Both the position numbers and the translations under genes were made by a program. 64,000 nucleotides of DNA from NCBI RefSeq assembly GCF_037040815.1, contig NZ_CP146232.1:5401727-5465726 (forward strand). Reading direction: 5' to 3'. This document shows, piece by piece, positions 1 through 13,261 of this stretch (position 1 is its first letter; the number at the start of each line of letters is the position of its first letter). Under the pieces are notes generated by a model. The model ran no database searches, was not told where the DNA came from, and saw nothing but the letters and a program-made list of their open reading frames with translations. Source of the DNA: Pararoseomonas sp. SCSIO 73927 (GTDB taxonomy: Bacteria; Pseudomonadota; Alphaproteobacteria; Acetobacterales; Acetobacteraceae).

Positions 1-479
1 AGGCCCTCTTCACCCTGCTCTACGGCTGCGGCCTTCGCATCTCGGAAGCCCTGGCGCTGGACATGCGCGATGCGCCGCGCGCGGGCCAGGGGCTTCGCGT
101 GATGGGCAAGGGGCGGAAGGAGCGGGTGGTGCCCGTTCTGCCGGCGGTGGAGGCCGCGATGGCGGAATGGCTGCGCCACCGCGGCGCCGCGGGGCCGAAC
201 GACCCGCTCTTCACCGGCGCCAAGGGCGGGCGGCTGGCGGCCACCGTGGCGCAGCGGGCGCTGCAGGACCTGCGCCGCGCCACGGGGTTGCCGGAGCACG
301 CCACGCCCCACGCGCTGCGCCACTCCTTCGCCACCCACCTGCTGGGCGGTGGGGCCGACCTGCGCGCCATCCAGGAGCTGCTGGGCCATGCCAGCCTCTC
401 CACCACCCAGCGCTACACGGCGGTGGATCAGGCGGGGCTGCTGGAAACCTGGCGGCGGGCCCACCCGCGGGCCGATTGA
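1..479 (+). CDS. Tyrosine recombinase XerC/XerD, 3' part only
   Basis: Site-specific recombinase that would resolve chromosome dimers at dif. The gene enters from the left edge, so the N-terminal SAM-like domain and the start are outside the window; the frame is read from base 3. The visible catalytic domain shows the first active-site Arg in YGCGLRISEAL, the Lys-bearing GKGRKERVVPV turn, the HALRHSFATHLL box (His-x-x-Arg), the LLGHASLSTTQRYT box and the nucleophile Tyr in QRYT. It ends in TGA, convergent with the next gene. XerC and XerD cannot be told apart from this fragment; downstream ORFs do not help. The family call is secure. Confidence 0.93.
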   Translation, partial: ALFTLLYGCGLRISEALALDMRDAPRAGQGLRVMGKGRKERVVPVLPAVEAAMAEWLRHRGAAGPNDPLFTGAKGGRLAATVAQRALQDLRRATGLPEHATPHALRHSFATHLLGGGADLRAIQELLGHASLSTTQRYTAVDQAGLLETWRRAHPRAD

Positions 480-521
480 TCACGGAGCCGCAGGGGAGCC
501 GCAGGTCCCGGCGCGATGGCC

Positions 522-557
522 GGGGCCGGAAGCCGCTTAATCCCCCTGCCCGGCCCC
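522..557. terminator. GC-rich inverted repeat between convergent genes
   Basis: GGGGCCGG at 522-529 pairs with CCGGCCCC at 550-557, directly between the stop codons of two convergent genes. There is no clear T-run on either side, so it is only a candidate bidirectional terminator. Confidence 0.3.
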
Positions 558-1454
558 TTACCTCGACCGGCGCGTCGCCCGGGCCCGCTCCCGGGATGCC
601 GCCCCGCGGCGCTCTTCCCGCAGCACCTCGATCGTCGGCTGCCACCAGCCGCGCGCCAGCTCGTCGGGGCCGGGCGGCGTCCGGGCCGGCCAGGCGCGGA
701 CCAGCTCCTCATGCTCCGGCCTGCGCCAGGACGCCCAGACCAGCGCCGCGGGGGCGGCAGCGACGGCAGGGTAGAAGCGGGCGGCGAGCGCGGGCTCGAC
801 GGGCTCGCCCGTGACGGCCTCGAACACCACGCTCCCGACATGGGTCATCAGGACACGGTCCGTCGGCGGCAGGGCCTGCTCCGGCACGGGATACCGCTTC
901 CGGCGACGCTCGGCGGCCTCGGCCCGCCTCTCTCCATCTTCCGGGGCGGTGGCGCGGGCCTCCCGGCGCTTCCGCCGTTCCTCGGGCTCCGCCTGTCGGG
1001 CCGCGGCCTCGATGGCCGGCCAGTGGCGGCGCAGAGCCTCCAACGACCGGAACGGCACCTGCCACGCCCTGGAGGCCGGGTCCCAGCGGGCCCAGGGCAC
1101 CTCCCGCAGCTCGGCGATGACAGCCCGGGAATACGGTGTCCGGACCACCAGCGCATCGGCGGCCTCCAGGTAGGGACTCTCGATCGGCTCGAAGGTGAAG
1201 GCGTCCCGGCCGCGCTCGTCGGCATAGGCCAGCACGCCCGTCCATTCCCGGCCCATCCAGGCCGTCAGCCGCCGTTCCGCCCGGGTGCCCGGCACGAACC
1301 AGGCGCCGAGATCCTCGCGCCACCGCGCCTGCGGGAAGGCCTCGCGGAACCGCTCCACCGTCATGCGGTCATAGGGAAAGGCGGCCGTCGCGCCGGGCGG
1401 GCCGTCGCCGGCGTCCCGCTGCTTCGCCCTGAAATCCGGTCCGTCCTCGGCCAC
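558..1454 (-). CDS. Protein with two HARP-like repeats, function unknown
   Basis: About 298 residues from a GTG at 1454 that follows a purine-rich stretch (GGGAAGGGAGAGG); an ATG at 1364 is the alternative, but it would cut into the first repeat. Residues about 26-67 and 106-147 share a pattern of Pro-Tyr-x-Arg, then Arg-Glu, then Ala-Arg-Trp, then Ala-Trp-x-Val-Pro. The pattern (PYSRAVIAELREVPWARW, then AWQVP) resembles the HARP module found beside the SNF2 motor of SMARCAL1/HepA-related proteins. No helicase motif is present. A charged Arg/Glu-rich segment follows, then a C-terminal part with several Trp. HARP domains bind DNA or RPA in eukaryotes; a nucleic-acid role here is inference. Confidence 0.65.
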   Translation of the reverse strand: MAEDGPDFRAKQRDAGDGPPGATAAFPYDRMTVERFREAFPQARWREDLGAWFVPGTRAERRLTAWMGREWTGVLAYADERGRDAFTFEPIESPYLEAADALVVRTPYSRAVIAELREVPWARWDPASRAWQVPFRSLEALRRHWPAIEAAARQAEPEERRKRREARATAPEDGERRAEAAERRRKRYPVPEQALPPTDRVLMTHVGSVVFEAVTGEPVEPALAARFYPAVAAAPAALVWASWRRPEHEELVRAWPARTPPGPDELARGWWQPTIEVLREERRGAASRERARATRRSR

Positions 1455-1510
1455 CGGCCCTCTCCCTTCCCCCCGAGAGACGCCGGGACAGCCCTTCTGG
1501 CCCCCGGCCG

Positions 1511-2095
1511 TCAGCCCCGCGGCGGCGCGGGCAGGCGCAGGCCGAGGTTGCTCGGCACCGGCCATTCCTCCCGCACCCGCCGCACCGCGCGGAACCCGGC
1601 CGCGACGTAATTCGGCAGGGCGCGCGGGTGGTCCGCCGTGCAGGTGTTCACCGTCATGAGGTTGCAAGCACCGTCCCAGGCCGTATCGATGGCGTGGCGG
1701 AGGAAGGCGCGGCCCATGTGCTGCCCGATGGCCTGCGGCATGAGGCCGAAATAGGAGAGGTTGGTGGTGCCGTCCCAGCGCCGCTCCAGCTCGTAGAACC
1801 CCGCCGGCTCCCCGCCGCGGTAGAGGACGTGGATGGACACGGCCGGGTCGCGCAGGATGGCCTCGATCTTCGCGTCCGGCACGGTGCGGCGCAGCCACCA
1901 GCACCAGTCGCGCCCCACCGTGTTGTAGAGGTAGCGGTAGAAGGCCACGCTGCAGCCGGGCACGTGGATCACGCCGGCATCGGGCGGCAGGGCCGCCGGC
2001 GCGTCCGCCGGCGGGTTCTCCATCCGCAGGAAGGTCACCTCAACCTGGACCGGGATGGTCGTGACCCGGTTCAGGGGATCGGGGGCCGCGGACAC
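1511..2095 (-). CDS. GNAT family N-acetyltransferase
   Basis: 194 residues from a GTG that lies one base after the rpoD stop codon; a later start is possible, but the segment [12 protein letters not shown] looks like genuine family sequence. The core shows the acetyl-CoA binding region ([19 protein letters not shown]) followed by a helix ([11 protein letters not shown]) and the strand with [18 protein letters not shown], which are typical GNAT motifs A and B. Substrate unknown. Its position directly behind rpoD suggests readthrough co-expression with the yqeY-dnaG-rpoD unit. Confidence 0.82.
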   Translation of the reverse strand: MSAAPDPLNRVTTIPVQVEVTFLRMENPPADAPAALPPDAGVIHVPGCSVAFYRYLYNTVGRDWCWWLRRTVPDAKIEAILRDPAVSIHVLYRGGEPAGFYELERRWDGTTNLSYFGLMPQAIGQHMGRAFLRHAIDTAWDGACNLMTVNTCTADHPRALPNYVAAGFRAVRRVREEWPVPSNLGLRLPAPPRG

Positions 2096-2096
2096 C

Positions 2097-4037
<1,941 letters not shown>

Positions 4038-4108
4038 GCCAATCTCCCGCCACGGATCCAGATGCCGGCCGGCGGTTTCCACCGCCACCGGAACGAAGCT
4101 TCCCTACC

Positions 4109-6016
4109 CTATGCGCTGGCGCCCTCGGCGCCATCCTCCAGCCCGGTCTCGCCGCTGCGATAGGCGCGCAGGGTCCGAGAGAGGCTGACGACGCGGGCCT
4201 GGGCGGCGGGGTTCCCCGCTTCCAACTCCCGCCTTGCCTCTTCCAGGTCCTCGACCAGCGCGCCCTCGCCCCGCAGGAAGCCGAAGAAATGCCACCACCC
4301 CGCGAGGGCTTCCCCGGGCTGGGCCTCCGGCCCGGCCTCCCGCGGGAGACCGGTCGCGCGAATCACCCAGGCCCGGGCCTCGTCGAGGCCGGTCTCGTGC
4401 AAGTGGGAGACGAGTTCGGCCGAGTCAAGCGAGCCCGGCCCGGCTTCTGACGCTTCCGTGAGGACGAGCCCGGCGTGCCAGGCCAGCAGGGCCGCCTGGA
4501 GGGCGGCGGGGTGGCCGTGGGGGAGTTCCAGCAGGGCGAAGGCCTCCTCCACCTCGTTCAGCAGCCAGGGATGAGCGAGGGTGATGCCGAGCAGGCAGCG
4601 GGCCTGCTCCTTCCGGGTGGCCTCCTGCTCCGGCACCGTGCGGGGGGGCAGGCGCGGCGGCGGGCGGAAGCCCGGCCGGGCGCCGCCCCTGCCGCCGCCC
4701 CTGCTACCGTCCGGGGAGAAGGAACCGGGGGCCGGGCGCGCCTCCCGCGGGCGGCGGGTGCTCTGGAAGAAGCGGTCCAGCAGGGCGCTGCGGTACTCGG
4801 CGGCCAGGGATTTGTCGGGAATCTGCCCTGCCGCCGCGACGAGGTCGTTGCGGAAGGCCGCCCTCCCTTCCGGCGTGCCGAGGGGGCGGCCATCGGCCAT
4901 CAGGTCGTAGAGGGCGACCGAAAGGGGCTTCTTCGCCTTCAGCACCGCCTCGAAGGCGGCCGGGCCCTTGGCGCGGATCAGCTCGTCCGGGTCCTTGCCG
5001 CTCTCGACGGTGGCGAAGTGCAGGGTCCGCTCCGTGCCGAGCAGGGGCAGGACCATCTCGGCGGAGCGGGCAGCGGCGCGGAGGCCCGCCGCATCGGCGT
5101 CCAGGCAGAGGATCGGCTCCGGCGTGACCTTCCAGATCTCCTCCATCTGCTCCGGTGTCAGGGCCGTGCCGAGCGGGGCCACCGCGCCCGTGAAACCCGC
5201 CTGGTGCAGGGCGATGACGTCCATGTAGCCCTCGGCCACGATCAGGTCGGCCTGGCCGCGGAACACCGCCTCCCGCGCCAGGTCCAGTCCGTAGAGGGTG
5301 CGGCGCTTGGCGAAGACCTCCGTCTCCGGCCCGTTCAGGTATTTCGGCTGGCCGTCGCCCAGGATGCGGCCGCCGAAGGAGACGATGCGGCCGCGCCGGT
5401 CCCGGATGGGGAACATCACGCGGTTGTAGAAGAAGTCGTTGTAGGTCCCCTCCCGCCCCTCCGCTGGCTTCACCAGCCCGGCTTCGGCCAGCTGCCGGGG
5501 CTCGATGCCCAAGGGCTTGAGGGCGGCGGTCAGGGCACCCCGGCCGGCGCCGGACCAGCCGAGGCCGAAGCGCTCGATCGTCTCGTCCGTCAGGCCGCGG
5601 CGGCGGAGATAGTCCAGGCCCTCGCGGCCCTCCGGCGCGCGGAGCTGGCGCTGCATCTGCTCGGCGGCGGCGGCGAGAACGTCGTGAAGGGTCCTGGCCT
5701 TGGCCTCTCGCGCGGCCTGACGGGGGGACTCCTTCGGCACCTCCAGCCCGGCCTCGTGCGCCAGGCGCTCCACCGCCTCCCGGAAGGGCAGGCCCTCGGT
5801 GCCCATGGTAAAGCCGATGGCGTCGCCGTGCTGGCCGCAGCCGAAGCAGTGGTAGTGGTCGTCATAGACGTAGAAGGAGGGAGTCTTCTCGTTGTGGAAG
5901 GGGCAGCATCCCTTCCACTGGCGCCCGTTGCGGGTGAGCTTGACCTTCCGCCCGATCAGCGGCGGCAGGGGGGTGCGGGCGCGCAGCTCGTCCAGGAAGT
6001 TGGGGGGAAGGGGCAT
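4109..6016 (-). CDS. dnaG: DNA primase
   Basis: Synthesises RNA primers at the replication fork. 635 residues. The N-terminal CHC2 zinc ribbon is seen as CCPFHNEKTPSF, then YHCFGCGQHGDAIGF. The catalytic TOPRIM domain has IVAEGYMDVIALHQAG with its metal-binding Glu and ILCLDADAAGLRAA with the Asp pair. A Pro/Arg-rich linker precedes the DnaB-interacting C-terminal region. The ATG follows GGGGAAGGGG. It sits 41 bases after yqeY and 71 bases before rpoD, a layout shared with many alphaproteobacteria. Confidence 0.98.
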   Translation of the reverse strand: MPLPPNFLDELRARTPLPPLIGRKVKLTRNGRQWKGCCPFHNEKTPSFYVYDDHYHCFGCGQHGDAIGFTMGTEGLPFREAVERLAHEAGLEVPKESPRQAAREAKARTLHDVLAAAAEQMQRQLRAPEGREGLDYLRRRGLTDETIERFGLGWSGAGRGALTAALKPLGIEPRQLAEAGLVKPAEGREGTYNDFFYNRVMFPIRDRRGRIVSFGGRILGDGQPKYLNGPETEVFAKRRTLYGLDLAREAVFRGQADLIVAEGYMDVIALHQAGFTGAVAPLGTALTPEQMEEIWKVTPEPILCLDADAAGLRAAARSAEMVLPLLGTERTLHFATVESGKDPDELIRAKGPAAFEAVLKAKKPLSVALYDLMADGRPLGTPEGRAAFRNDLVAAAGQIPDKSLAAEYRSALLDRFFQSTRRPREARPAPGSFSPDGSRGGGRGGARPGFRPPPRLPPRTVPEQEATRKEQARCLLGITLAHPWLLNEVEEAFALLELPHGHPAALQAALLAWHAGLVLTEASEAGPGSLDSAELVSHLHETGLDEARAWVIRATGLPREAGPEAQPGEALAGWWHFFGFLRGEGALVEDLEEARRELEAGNPAAQARVVSLSRTLRAYRSGETGLEDGAEGASA

Positions 6017-6067
6017 GTCTCCCCTTCCTTGTATCCTCTCCGGCTACATCCTCCCAGCAGCCAGCCC

Positions 6068-6526
6068 TCAGCCCCCCAGCGCCGCCTTCACCATCGGCCC
6101 GGCCTTGGCCATGTCCAGCACCGCGGCGTGCTTCGCCTTCAGCGCCGCCATCACCTTGCCCATCTCCTTGATCGAAGCCGCGCCGGTCTCGGCCACGGCC
6201 TCCTTCACGGCGGCCTCCATGGCGGCCTCGTCCATCTGCTGGGGCAGGAAGGACTCGATCACCGCGATTTCCGCCTCCTCCTTCTCCGCCAGCTCCGGGC
6301 GGTTGCCCTGCCGGTACATCTCCACGCTCTCCCGCCGGCTCTTCACCATGCCGCGGAGCATGGAGGTGATCGCCTCGTCCCCAATCTGGTCCACCCCGCT
6401 GGGACGGGAGGCGATGTCCGCGTCCTTCAGCTTGGCGGTGATCATCCGGATGGCGGAGGTGCGGGCCGCGTCGCCGGCGCGCATGGAAGCCTTCAATTCT
6501 TCGGTGAAGCGGGCGCGCAGGCTCAT
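6068..6526 (-). CDS. GatB/YqeY domain protein
   Basis: 152 residues from an ATG preceded by CAGGAGAACCCGCA. The sequence is the standalone YqeY fold related to the tail domain of the GatB amidotransferase subunit (LRARFTEELKASMRAGD, IESFLPQQMDEA, GKVMAALKAKHA). It is likely to bind tRNA or an aminoacylated RNA, but its role is not established in the family. It heads the yqeY-dnaG-rpoD unit and diverges from carA, sharing the intergenic space with the two palindromes at 6593-6652. Confidence 0.9.
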   Translation of the reverse strand: MSLRARFTEELKASMRAGDAARTSAIRMITAKLKDADIASRPSGVDQIGDEAITSMLRGMVKSRRESVEMYRQGNRPELAEKEEAEIAVIESFLPQQMDEAAMEAAVKEAVAETGAASIKEMGKVMAALKAKHAAVLDMAKAGPMVKAALGG

Positions 6527-6592
6527 TGCGGGTTCTCCTGATCTCGGGGGCGCGGTGTAGATCGGATCGGCCTGGAGGGCCATGCAAGCGGT

Positions 6593-6609
6593 TGGGAAGA
6601 GACTTCCCA
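6593..6609. promoter_or_regulatory. Palindromic operator candidate 1
   Basis: TGGGAA-N5-TTCCCA, 17 bp, in the divergent yqeY-carA spacer. The same half-sites and spacing recur 43 bp downstream, about four helical turns, so a regulator would meet both on one face of the DNA. It is a plausible site for the HTH module encoded just downstream. Confidence 0.65.
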
Positions 6610-6635
6610 GGCCGCCAGGCGGGCCGCTCTTCCAT

Positions 6636-6652
6636 TGGGAAAAAATTTCCCA
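6636..6652. promoter_or_regulatory. Palindromic operator candidate 2
   Basis: TGGGAA-N5-TTCCCA again, here with an A/T core (TGGGAAAAAATTTCCCA). It ends 12 bases before the ATG of the HTH-CarA frame. A CATAAG at 6653-6658 could be a -10 element with this palindrome as its exact 17-bp spacer, which would place transcription start near the ATG; the matching -35 (TTCCAT) is poor, so that reading is tentative. Confidence 0.65.
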
Positions 6653-6664
6653 CATAAGGGTGGC

Positions 6665-8062
6665 ATGCGGACGGTCGAGCAGATTCTCACCCTCATGGGG
6701 GGCGCCAGCGCCGCGGCGGCGCATTGCGGCGTGGGCACAGAGGCGATCCGGAAGTGGCGCCAGGCCCGCGCCATCCCGCCGCGCCACTGGACGGCGGTGC
6801 TGGCCGCCACCGGCCTCTCTCTTGCAGATCTTCCCCGCGCCGAAACCAACCCCGCCCCGGAGCCCGAGATGAGCCCTGCCGCCACCCCTGCCCCGGACGC
6901 CAACGCCGACACCGTGCCCGAGGGGGCGACGGCCTGCCTCGTGCTGGGAAACGGCAAGGTGATCTGGGGCCACGGCTTCGGGGCCGCCGGCAAGAAGGTC
7001 GGCGAGGTCTGCTTCAACACGGGCATGACCGGCTACCAGGAGACGCTGACCGATCCCTCTTACGCCGGGCAGATCATCACCTTCACCTTCCCCCATATCG
7101 GCAATGTCGGCGCCAACGCCGAGGACACGGAGGCGACCACCGCCGCCGCGCTCGGGCTGGTGGTGAAGGCGGACATCACGGAGCCCTCCAACTACCGCGC
7201 CACGCGGGACCTGGATGACTGGCTGAAGAGCAACGGCCTGCCCGGCATCTCCGGCGTGGACACCCGGGCGCTCACCACCCTCATCCGCGAAGCCGGCGCG
7301 CCGAACGGCGTGATCTGCCACGCCCCGGACGGGGTCTTCGACCTGCCTGCGCTGCGGGCGGAGGCAGCGGGCTGGCCGGGGCTGGAGGGGATGGACCTGG
7401 CGAAGCAGGTCTCCTGCACCCAGTCCTACCGCTGGGATGGCGGGCTCTGGGCCTGGGGCCAGGGCTACGCGAAGGAGACGGCGCCGAAGCACAAGGTCGT
7501 GGCGGTGGATTACGGCGCCAAGCGCAACATCCTGCGCTGCCTGGCCGATGCGGGCTGCGACGTGACGGTGGTGCCCGCCACCGCGACGGCGGAGGAAATC
7601 CTGCGCCACGGGCCGGACGGCGTGTTCCTCTCCAACGGCCCCGGAGACCCGGCGGCGACGGGCGAGTACGCGGTGCCGGCGATCCGGGGCGTGCTGGACG
7701 CAGGCAAGCCGGTCTTCGGCATCTGCCTGGGCCACCAGCTCCTCGCCCTTGCGCTGGGCGCGAAGACCTACAAGCTGGACCGCGGCCACCGGGGCGCGAA
7801 CCAGCCGGTTAAGGACCTCGCGACTGGGAAGGTGGAGATCACCAGCCAGAACCACGGCTTCGCGGTGGACGACAAGTCGCTGCCCGAGGGCGTGAAGGTC
7901 ACGCATGTCAGCCTCTTCGACGGGTCCAACGAGGGCATTTCCTGCGAGGGGCGCAACGCCTTCTCCGTGCAGTATCATCCGGAGGCCTCGCCGGGGCCGA
8001 GCGACAGCCACCACCTGTTCCACCGCTTCACCGACATGATCGACCGGGTGAAGGCGGGCTGA
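6665..8062 (+). CDS. carA: Carbamoyl-phosphate synthase small subunit with N-terminal HTH module
   Basis: Glutamine amidotransferase subunit that feeds ammonia to CarB for arginine and pyrimidine synthesis. From the ATG at 6665 (AAGGG upstream) the frame encodes 465 residues. Residues 1-58 look like a small Cro/YdaS-type helix-turn-helix (ILTLMGGASAAAAHCGVG, then AIRKWRQARAIPPRHW). A Pro/Ala-rich linker follows, then a full-length CarA from about residue 87. The class I amidotransferase triad is intact: Cys354 in GICLGHQ, His438 and Glu440 in QYHPEAS. An internal ATG at 6869 with GGAG upstream could start a plain CarA, so one frame may give two products. No stop codon separates the two parts. 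CarA identity is secure; the fusion needs protein evidence. Confidence 0.93.
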   Translation: MRTVEQILTLMGGASAAAAHCGVGTEAIRKWRQARAIPPRHWTAVLAATGLSLADLPRAETNPAPEPEMSPAATPAPDANADTVPEGATACLVLGNGKVIWGHGFGAAGKKVGEVCFNTGMTGYQETLTDPSYAGQIITFTFPHIGNVGANAEDTEATTAAALGLVVKADITEPSNYRATRDLDDWLKSNGLPGISGVDTRALTTLIREAGAPNGVICHAPDGVFDLPALRAEAAGWPGLEGMDLAKQVSCTQSYRWDGGLWAWGQGYAKETAPKHKVVAVDYGAKRNILRCLADAGCDVTVVPATATAEEILRHGPDGVFLSNGPGDPAATGEYAVPAIRGVLDAGKPVFGICLGHQLLALALGAKTYKLDRGHRGANQPVKDLATGKVEITSQNHGFAVDDKSLPEGVKVTHVSLFDGSNEGISCEGRNAFSVQYHPEASPGPSDSHHLFHRFTDMIDRVKAG

Positions 8063-8063
8063 C

Positions 8064-8696
8064 TTGCCGTCCCTCGCCTCCCTCCTCGCCTTCGCGGCGC
8101 TCTCGGTCGGCCTGGCGATCACGCCGGGGCCGAACCTGTTCTACCTGGTGTCGCGCACGCTGACCCAGGGAACACGGGCGGGGATGCTGTCGCTGATCGG
8201 GTGCCAGACCGGCAGCCTCGTCATCATGCTCGGCGCGGCGCTGGGCGTGACGGCGGCGTTGCTGGCCGTGCCCTATGCCTACGACGCCATGCGGCTGGGC
8301 GGCGCGGCCTATCTCGGCTGGCTGGCCTGGGGGAGCCTGCGGCCGGGCGGGCAGGCACTGTTCTCCCCGCGGCCCATCCCGGCGGAGAGCGGGCGGCGCC
8401 TCTTCATCCTCGGTTTCGCGACGGCGGCGCTGAACCCGAAGGTGGCGCTGTTCTACGTCGCCGTGCTGCCGGCCTTCATGGACCCGGCGCGGGGCAGCCT
8501 CTTCACCCAGGGCCTCGTGCTCGGCGCGGTGCAGATCGCCATCTGCACGGTGTTCGACGCGCTTCTGGTGGGCGGTGCCGGCGGCGTGGCGCGGTTCCTC
8601 TCCACCCGCCCGGCCTGGCTGGCCGTGCAGCGCTGGGTGCTGGGCGGGGCGCTGGCCCTGCTGGCCGTGAAGCTGGCGACGGATCGACGCGCATGA
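8064..8696 (+). CDS. LysE family amino-acid exporter
   Basis: 210 residues from a TTG two bases after the carA stop; no better start is visible. About six hydrophobic segments are present. The N-terminal GLAITPGPNLFYLVSRT box and the later FATAALNPKVALFYVAVLP segment are hallmarks of the LysE/RhtB exporter family in the inner membrane. The substrate is unknown. Being wedged between carA and carB, an arginine- or pyrimidine-linked export role is conceivable but only inference. The end overlaps the next gene by ATGA. Confidence 0.85.
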   Translation: MPSLASLLAFAALSVGLAITPGPNLFYLVSRTLTQGTRAGMLSLIGCQTGSLVIMLGAALGVTAALLAVPYAYDAMRLGGAAYLGWLAWGSLRPGGQALFSPRPIPAESGRRLFILGFATAALNPKVALFYVAVLPAFMDPARGSLFTQGLVLGAVQIAICTVFDALLVGGAGGVARFLSTRPAWLAVQRWVLGGALALLAVKLATDRRA

Positions 8697-8941
8697 TCCG
8701 CCTGCTGGTCCTCGCCCTCCCCCTCTCCCTGCTGGCCTGGTGGACGCTGACCCGCGTGGGCCAGCCGCGCGACAGGGCGTGGCTGGGCGGGATTGCGATC
8801 TCCTTCGTGGCGCTCGGCGGGATCGTGTTCTTCGCCGACGACGACCGGCAAGGGGGCCGCGCCCTGGCCGCCGCCCTCTGGGCCGGGGTTCACGCGGTGC
8901 TGTTCCTGATCGGCAGGCCGTTCCTGGGGAGGGCGCGATGA
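8693..8941 (+). CDS. Small membrane protein, function unknown
   Basis: 82 residues. The start overlaps the exporter stop codon by four bases (ATGA) and the end overlaps the next start the same way, which argues for a real, translationally coupled gene. Hydrophobic segments are [30 protein letters not shown] and a third near the C-terminus ([15 protein letters not shown]), with a DDDRQ turn between the last two. I do not recognise the family. Confidence 0.7.
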   Translation: MIRLLVLALPLSLLAWWTLTRVGQPRDRAWLGGIAISFVALGGIVFFADDDRQGGRALAAALWAGVHAVLFLIGRPFLGRAR

Positions 8942-9324
8942 CGCCGCAGCTGCTCGCCGGCGCCGTCGCCATGATCGGCGTGCTGGCGCTGATCCTGAAC
9001 CTGACGATCGTGCAGGCGATCTATCTCTTCGCCTTCTCCTACCTGCTCTTCGCGGCCGCCGCGGCGGCCACGACGCTGCTCTTCCGCTGGGCCATCAAGC
9101 TCTTCCTCACCCCGGCCCTGCGCGTCGCCGCGGCCCTGACCGGTTCGCTCGCCCTGCACGGCTGGGCCTGGTGGGACGGGTGGCACCCGCTCGCCGAACT
9201 CGCGCCCTCATCGGACCCGGCCGCCGTGGCCGGCGCCCTGCTCATCGCCCATGCGCCGGTGGCGGTCCTGCTGCTGCGCGACCTGCCCGGCGCGGCCCCG
9301 CCCGCCGCCCCGACCTCTCGCTGA
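8938..9324 (+). CDS. Membrane protein, function unknown
   Basis: 128 residues beginning in an ATGA overlap with the previous gene. At least three or four hydrophobic stretches are visible ([54 protein letters not shown]), with a short Pro/Ala tail. The stop lies 11 bases before carB. With the preceding two genes it forms a three-gene membrane block inside carAB. No family recognised. Confidence 0.65.
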   Translation: MTPQLLAGAVAMIGVLALILNLTIVQAIYLFAFSYLLFAAAAAATTLLFRWAIKLFLTPALRVAAALTGSLALHGWAWWDGWHPLAELAPSSDPAAVAGALLIAHAPVAVLLLRDLPGAAPPAAPTSR

Positions 9325-9335
9325 ACGAGACGCCC

Positions 9336-12584
<3,249 letters not shown>

Positions 12585-12609
12585 GGTCCGAGAGGGCCCC
12601 ACCCGACAA

Positions 12610-12644
12610 GGGGCGGGACCGGCCGAAAGGCCGGCACCCGCCCC
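12610..12644 (+). terminator. Hairpin after carB
   Basis: GGGGCGGG-A-CCGGCC, loop GAAA, GGCCGG-CA-CCCGCCCC: a 14-bp interrupted stem 25 bases after the carB stop. The T-run behind it is weak (AAGCGTTTC), so it may be a partial or Rho-assisted terminator. Confidence 0.55.
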
Positions 12645-12783
12645 AAGCGTTTCAGCCGCCGCGTCCCCATGCTCCTGCGAGGGCTGGGGGCGCGGCGGCC
12701 GCATCTAGGCCGGCCCGGTGCCCTGAAGGGGTGCGGGGCCGGATTCGTGAGACGTGACCGCCAGTCCCGGGGGAAACCCGCCC

Positions 12784-13254
12784 ATGCAGAAGTTCCCGAT
12801 GACCGCCGAGGGCCTCGCCCGTCTCGAGGACGAGCTGCGCGTCCTGCGCGCCGAGGAGCGTCCGGCCGTGATCCGCGCCATCGCCGAGGCCCGCGCCCAT
12901 GGCGACCTCTCGGAGAACGCCGAGTACCACGCGGCGCGCGAGAAGCAGTCCTTCATCGAGGGCCGTATCGCCGACCTGGAAGGGGTGATCCCCTCCGTCG
13001 AGGTGATCGACGTCTCCAAGATGTCCGGCGACCAGGTGCGCTTCGGCGCCCGCGTCACGATCGTCGACGAGGAGACGGAGGACGAGAAGACCTACCGCAT
13101 CGTCGGCGCCTACGAGGCGGACATGAAGAACGGGTCGATCTCCATCTCCTCGCCCCTCGCCAAGGCCCTGCTCGGGCGCAAGGTGGGGGACAGCGTCGAG
13201 GTCCCGGCGCCGGGCGGGGCCCGCTCCGTCGAGATCACCAAGGTCGCCTTCTGA
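12784..13254 (+). CDS. greA: Transcription elongation factor GreA
   Basis: Rescues backtracked RNA polymerase by stimulating transcript cleavage. 156 residues from the ATG at 12784, which follows CCGGGGGAAA; an in-frame GTG at 12754 is less likely. The N-terminal coiled coil carries the functional tip ARAHGDLSENAEYHAAREKQ with the acidic Asp and Glu, and the C-terminal FKBP-like domain ends in SVEITKVAF. Length is normal. It starts about 140 bases after the carB hairpin and is followed closely by the dehydratase gene. Confidence 0.97.
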   Translation: MQKFPMTAEGLARLEDELRVLRAEERPAVIRAIAEARAHGDLSENAEYHAAREKQSFIEGRIADLEGVIPSVEVIDVSKMSGDQVRFGARVTIVDEETEDEKTYRIVGAYEADMKNGSISISSPLAKALLGRKVGDSVEVPAPGGARSVEITKVAF

Positions 13255-13261
13255 GCCGGCC

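Noticed and set aside
6665..6868. Separate small HTH gene upstream of carA
   Set aside because: No stop codon exists between the HTH part and CarA in this frame, so as read it is one protein; an independent short product would need internal processing or frameshift. Kept as an alternative in the finding.
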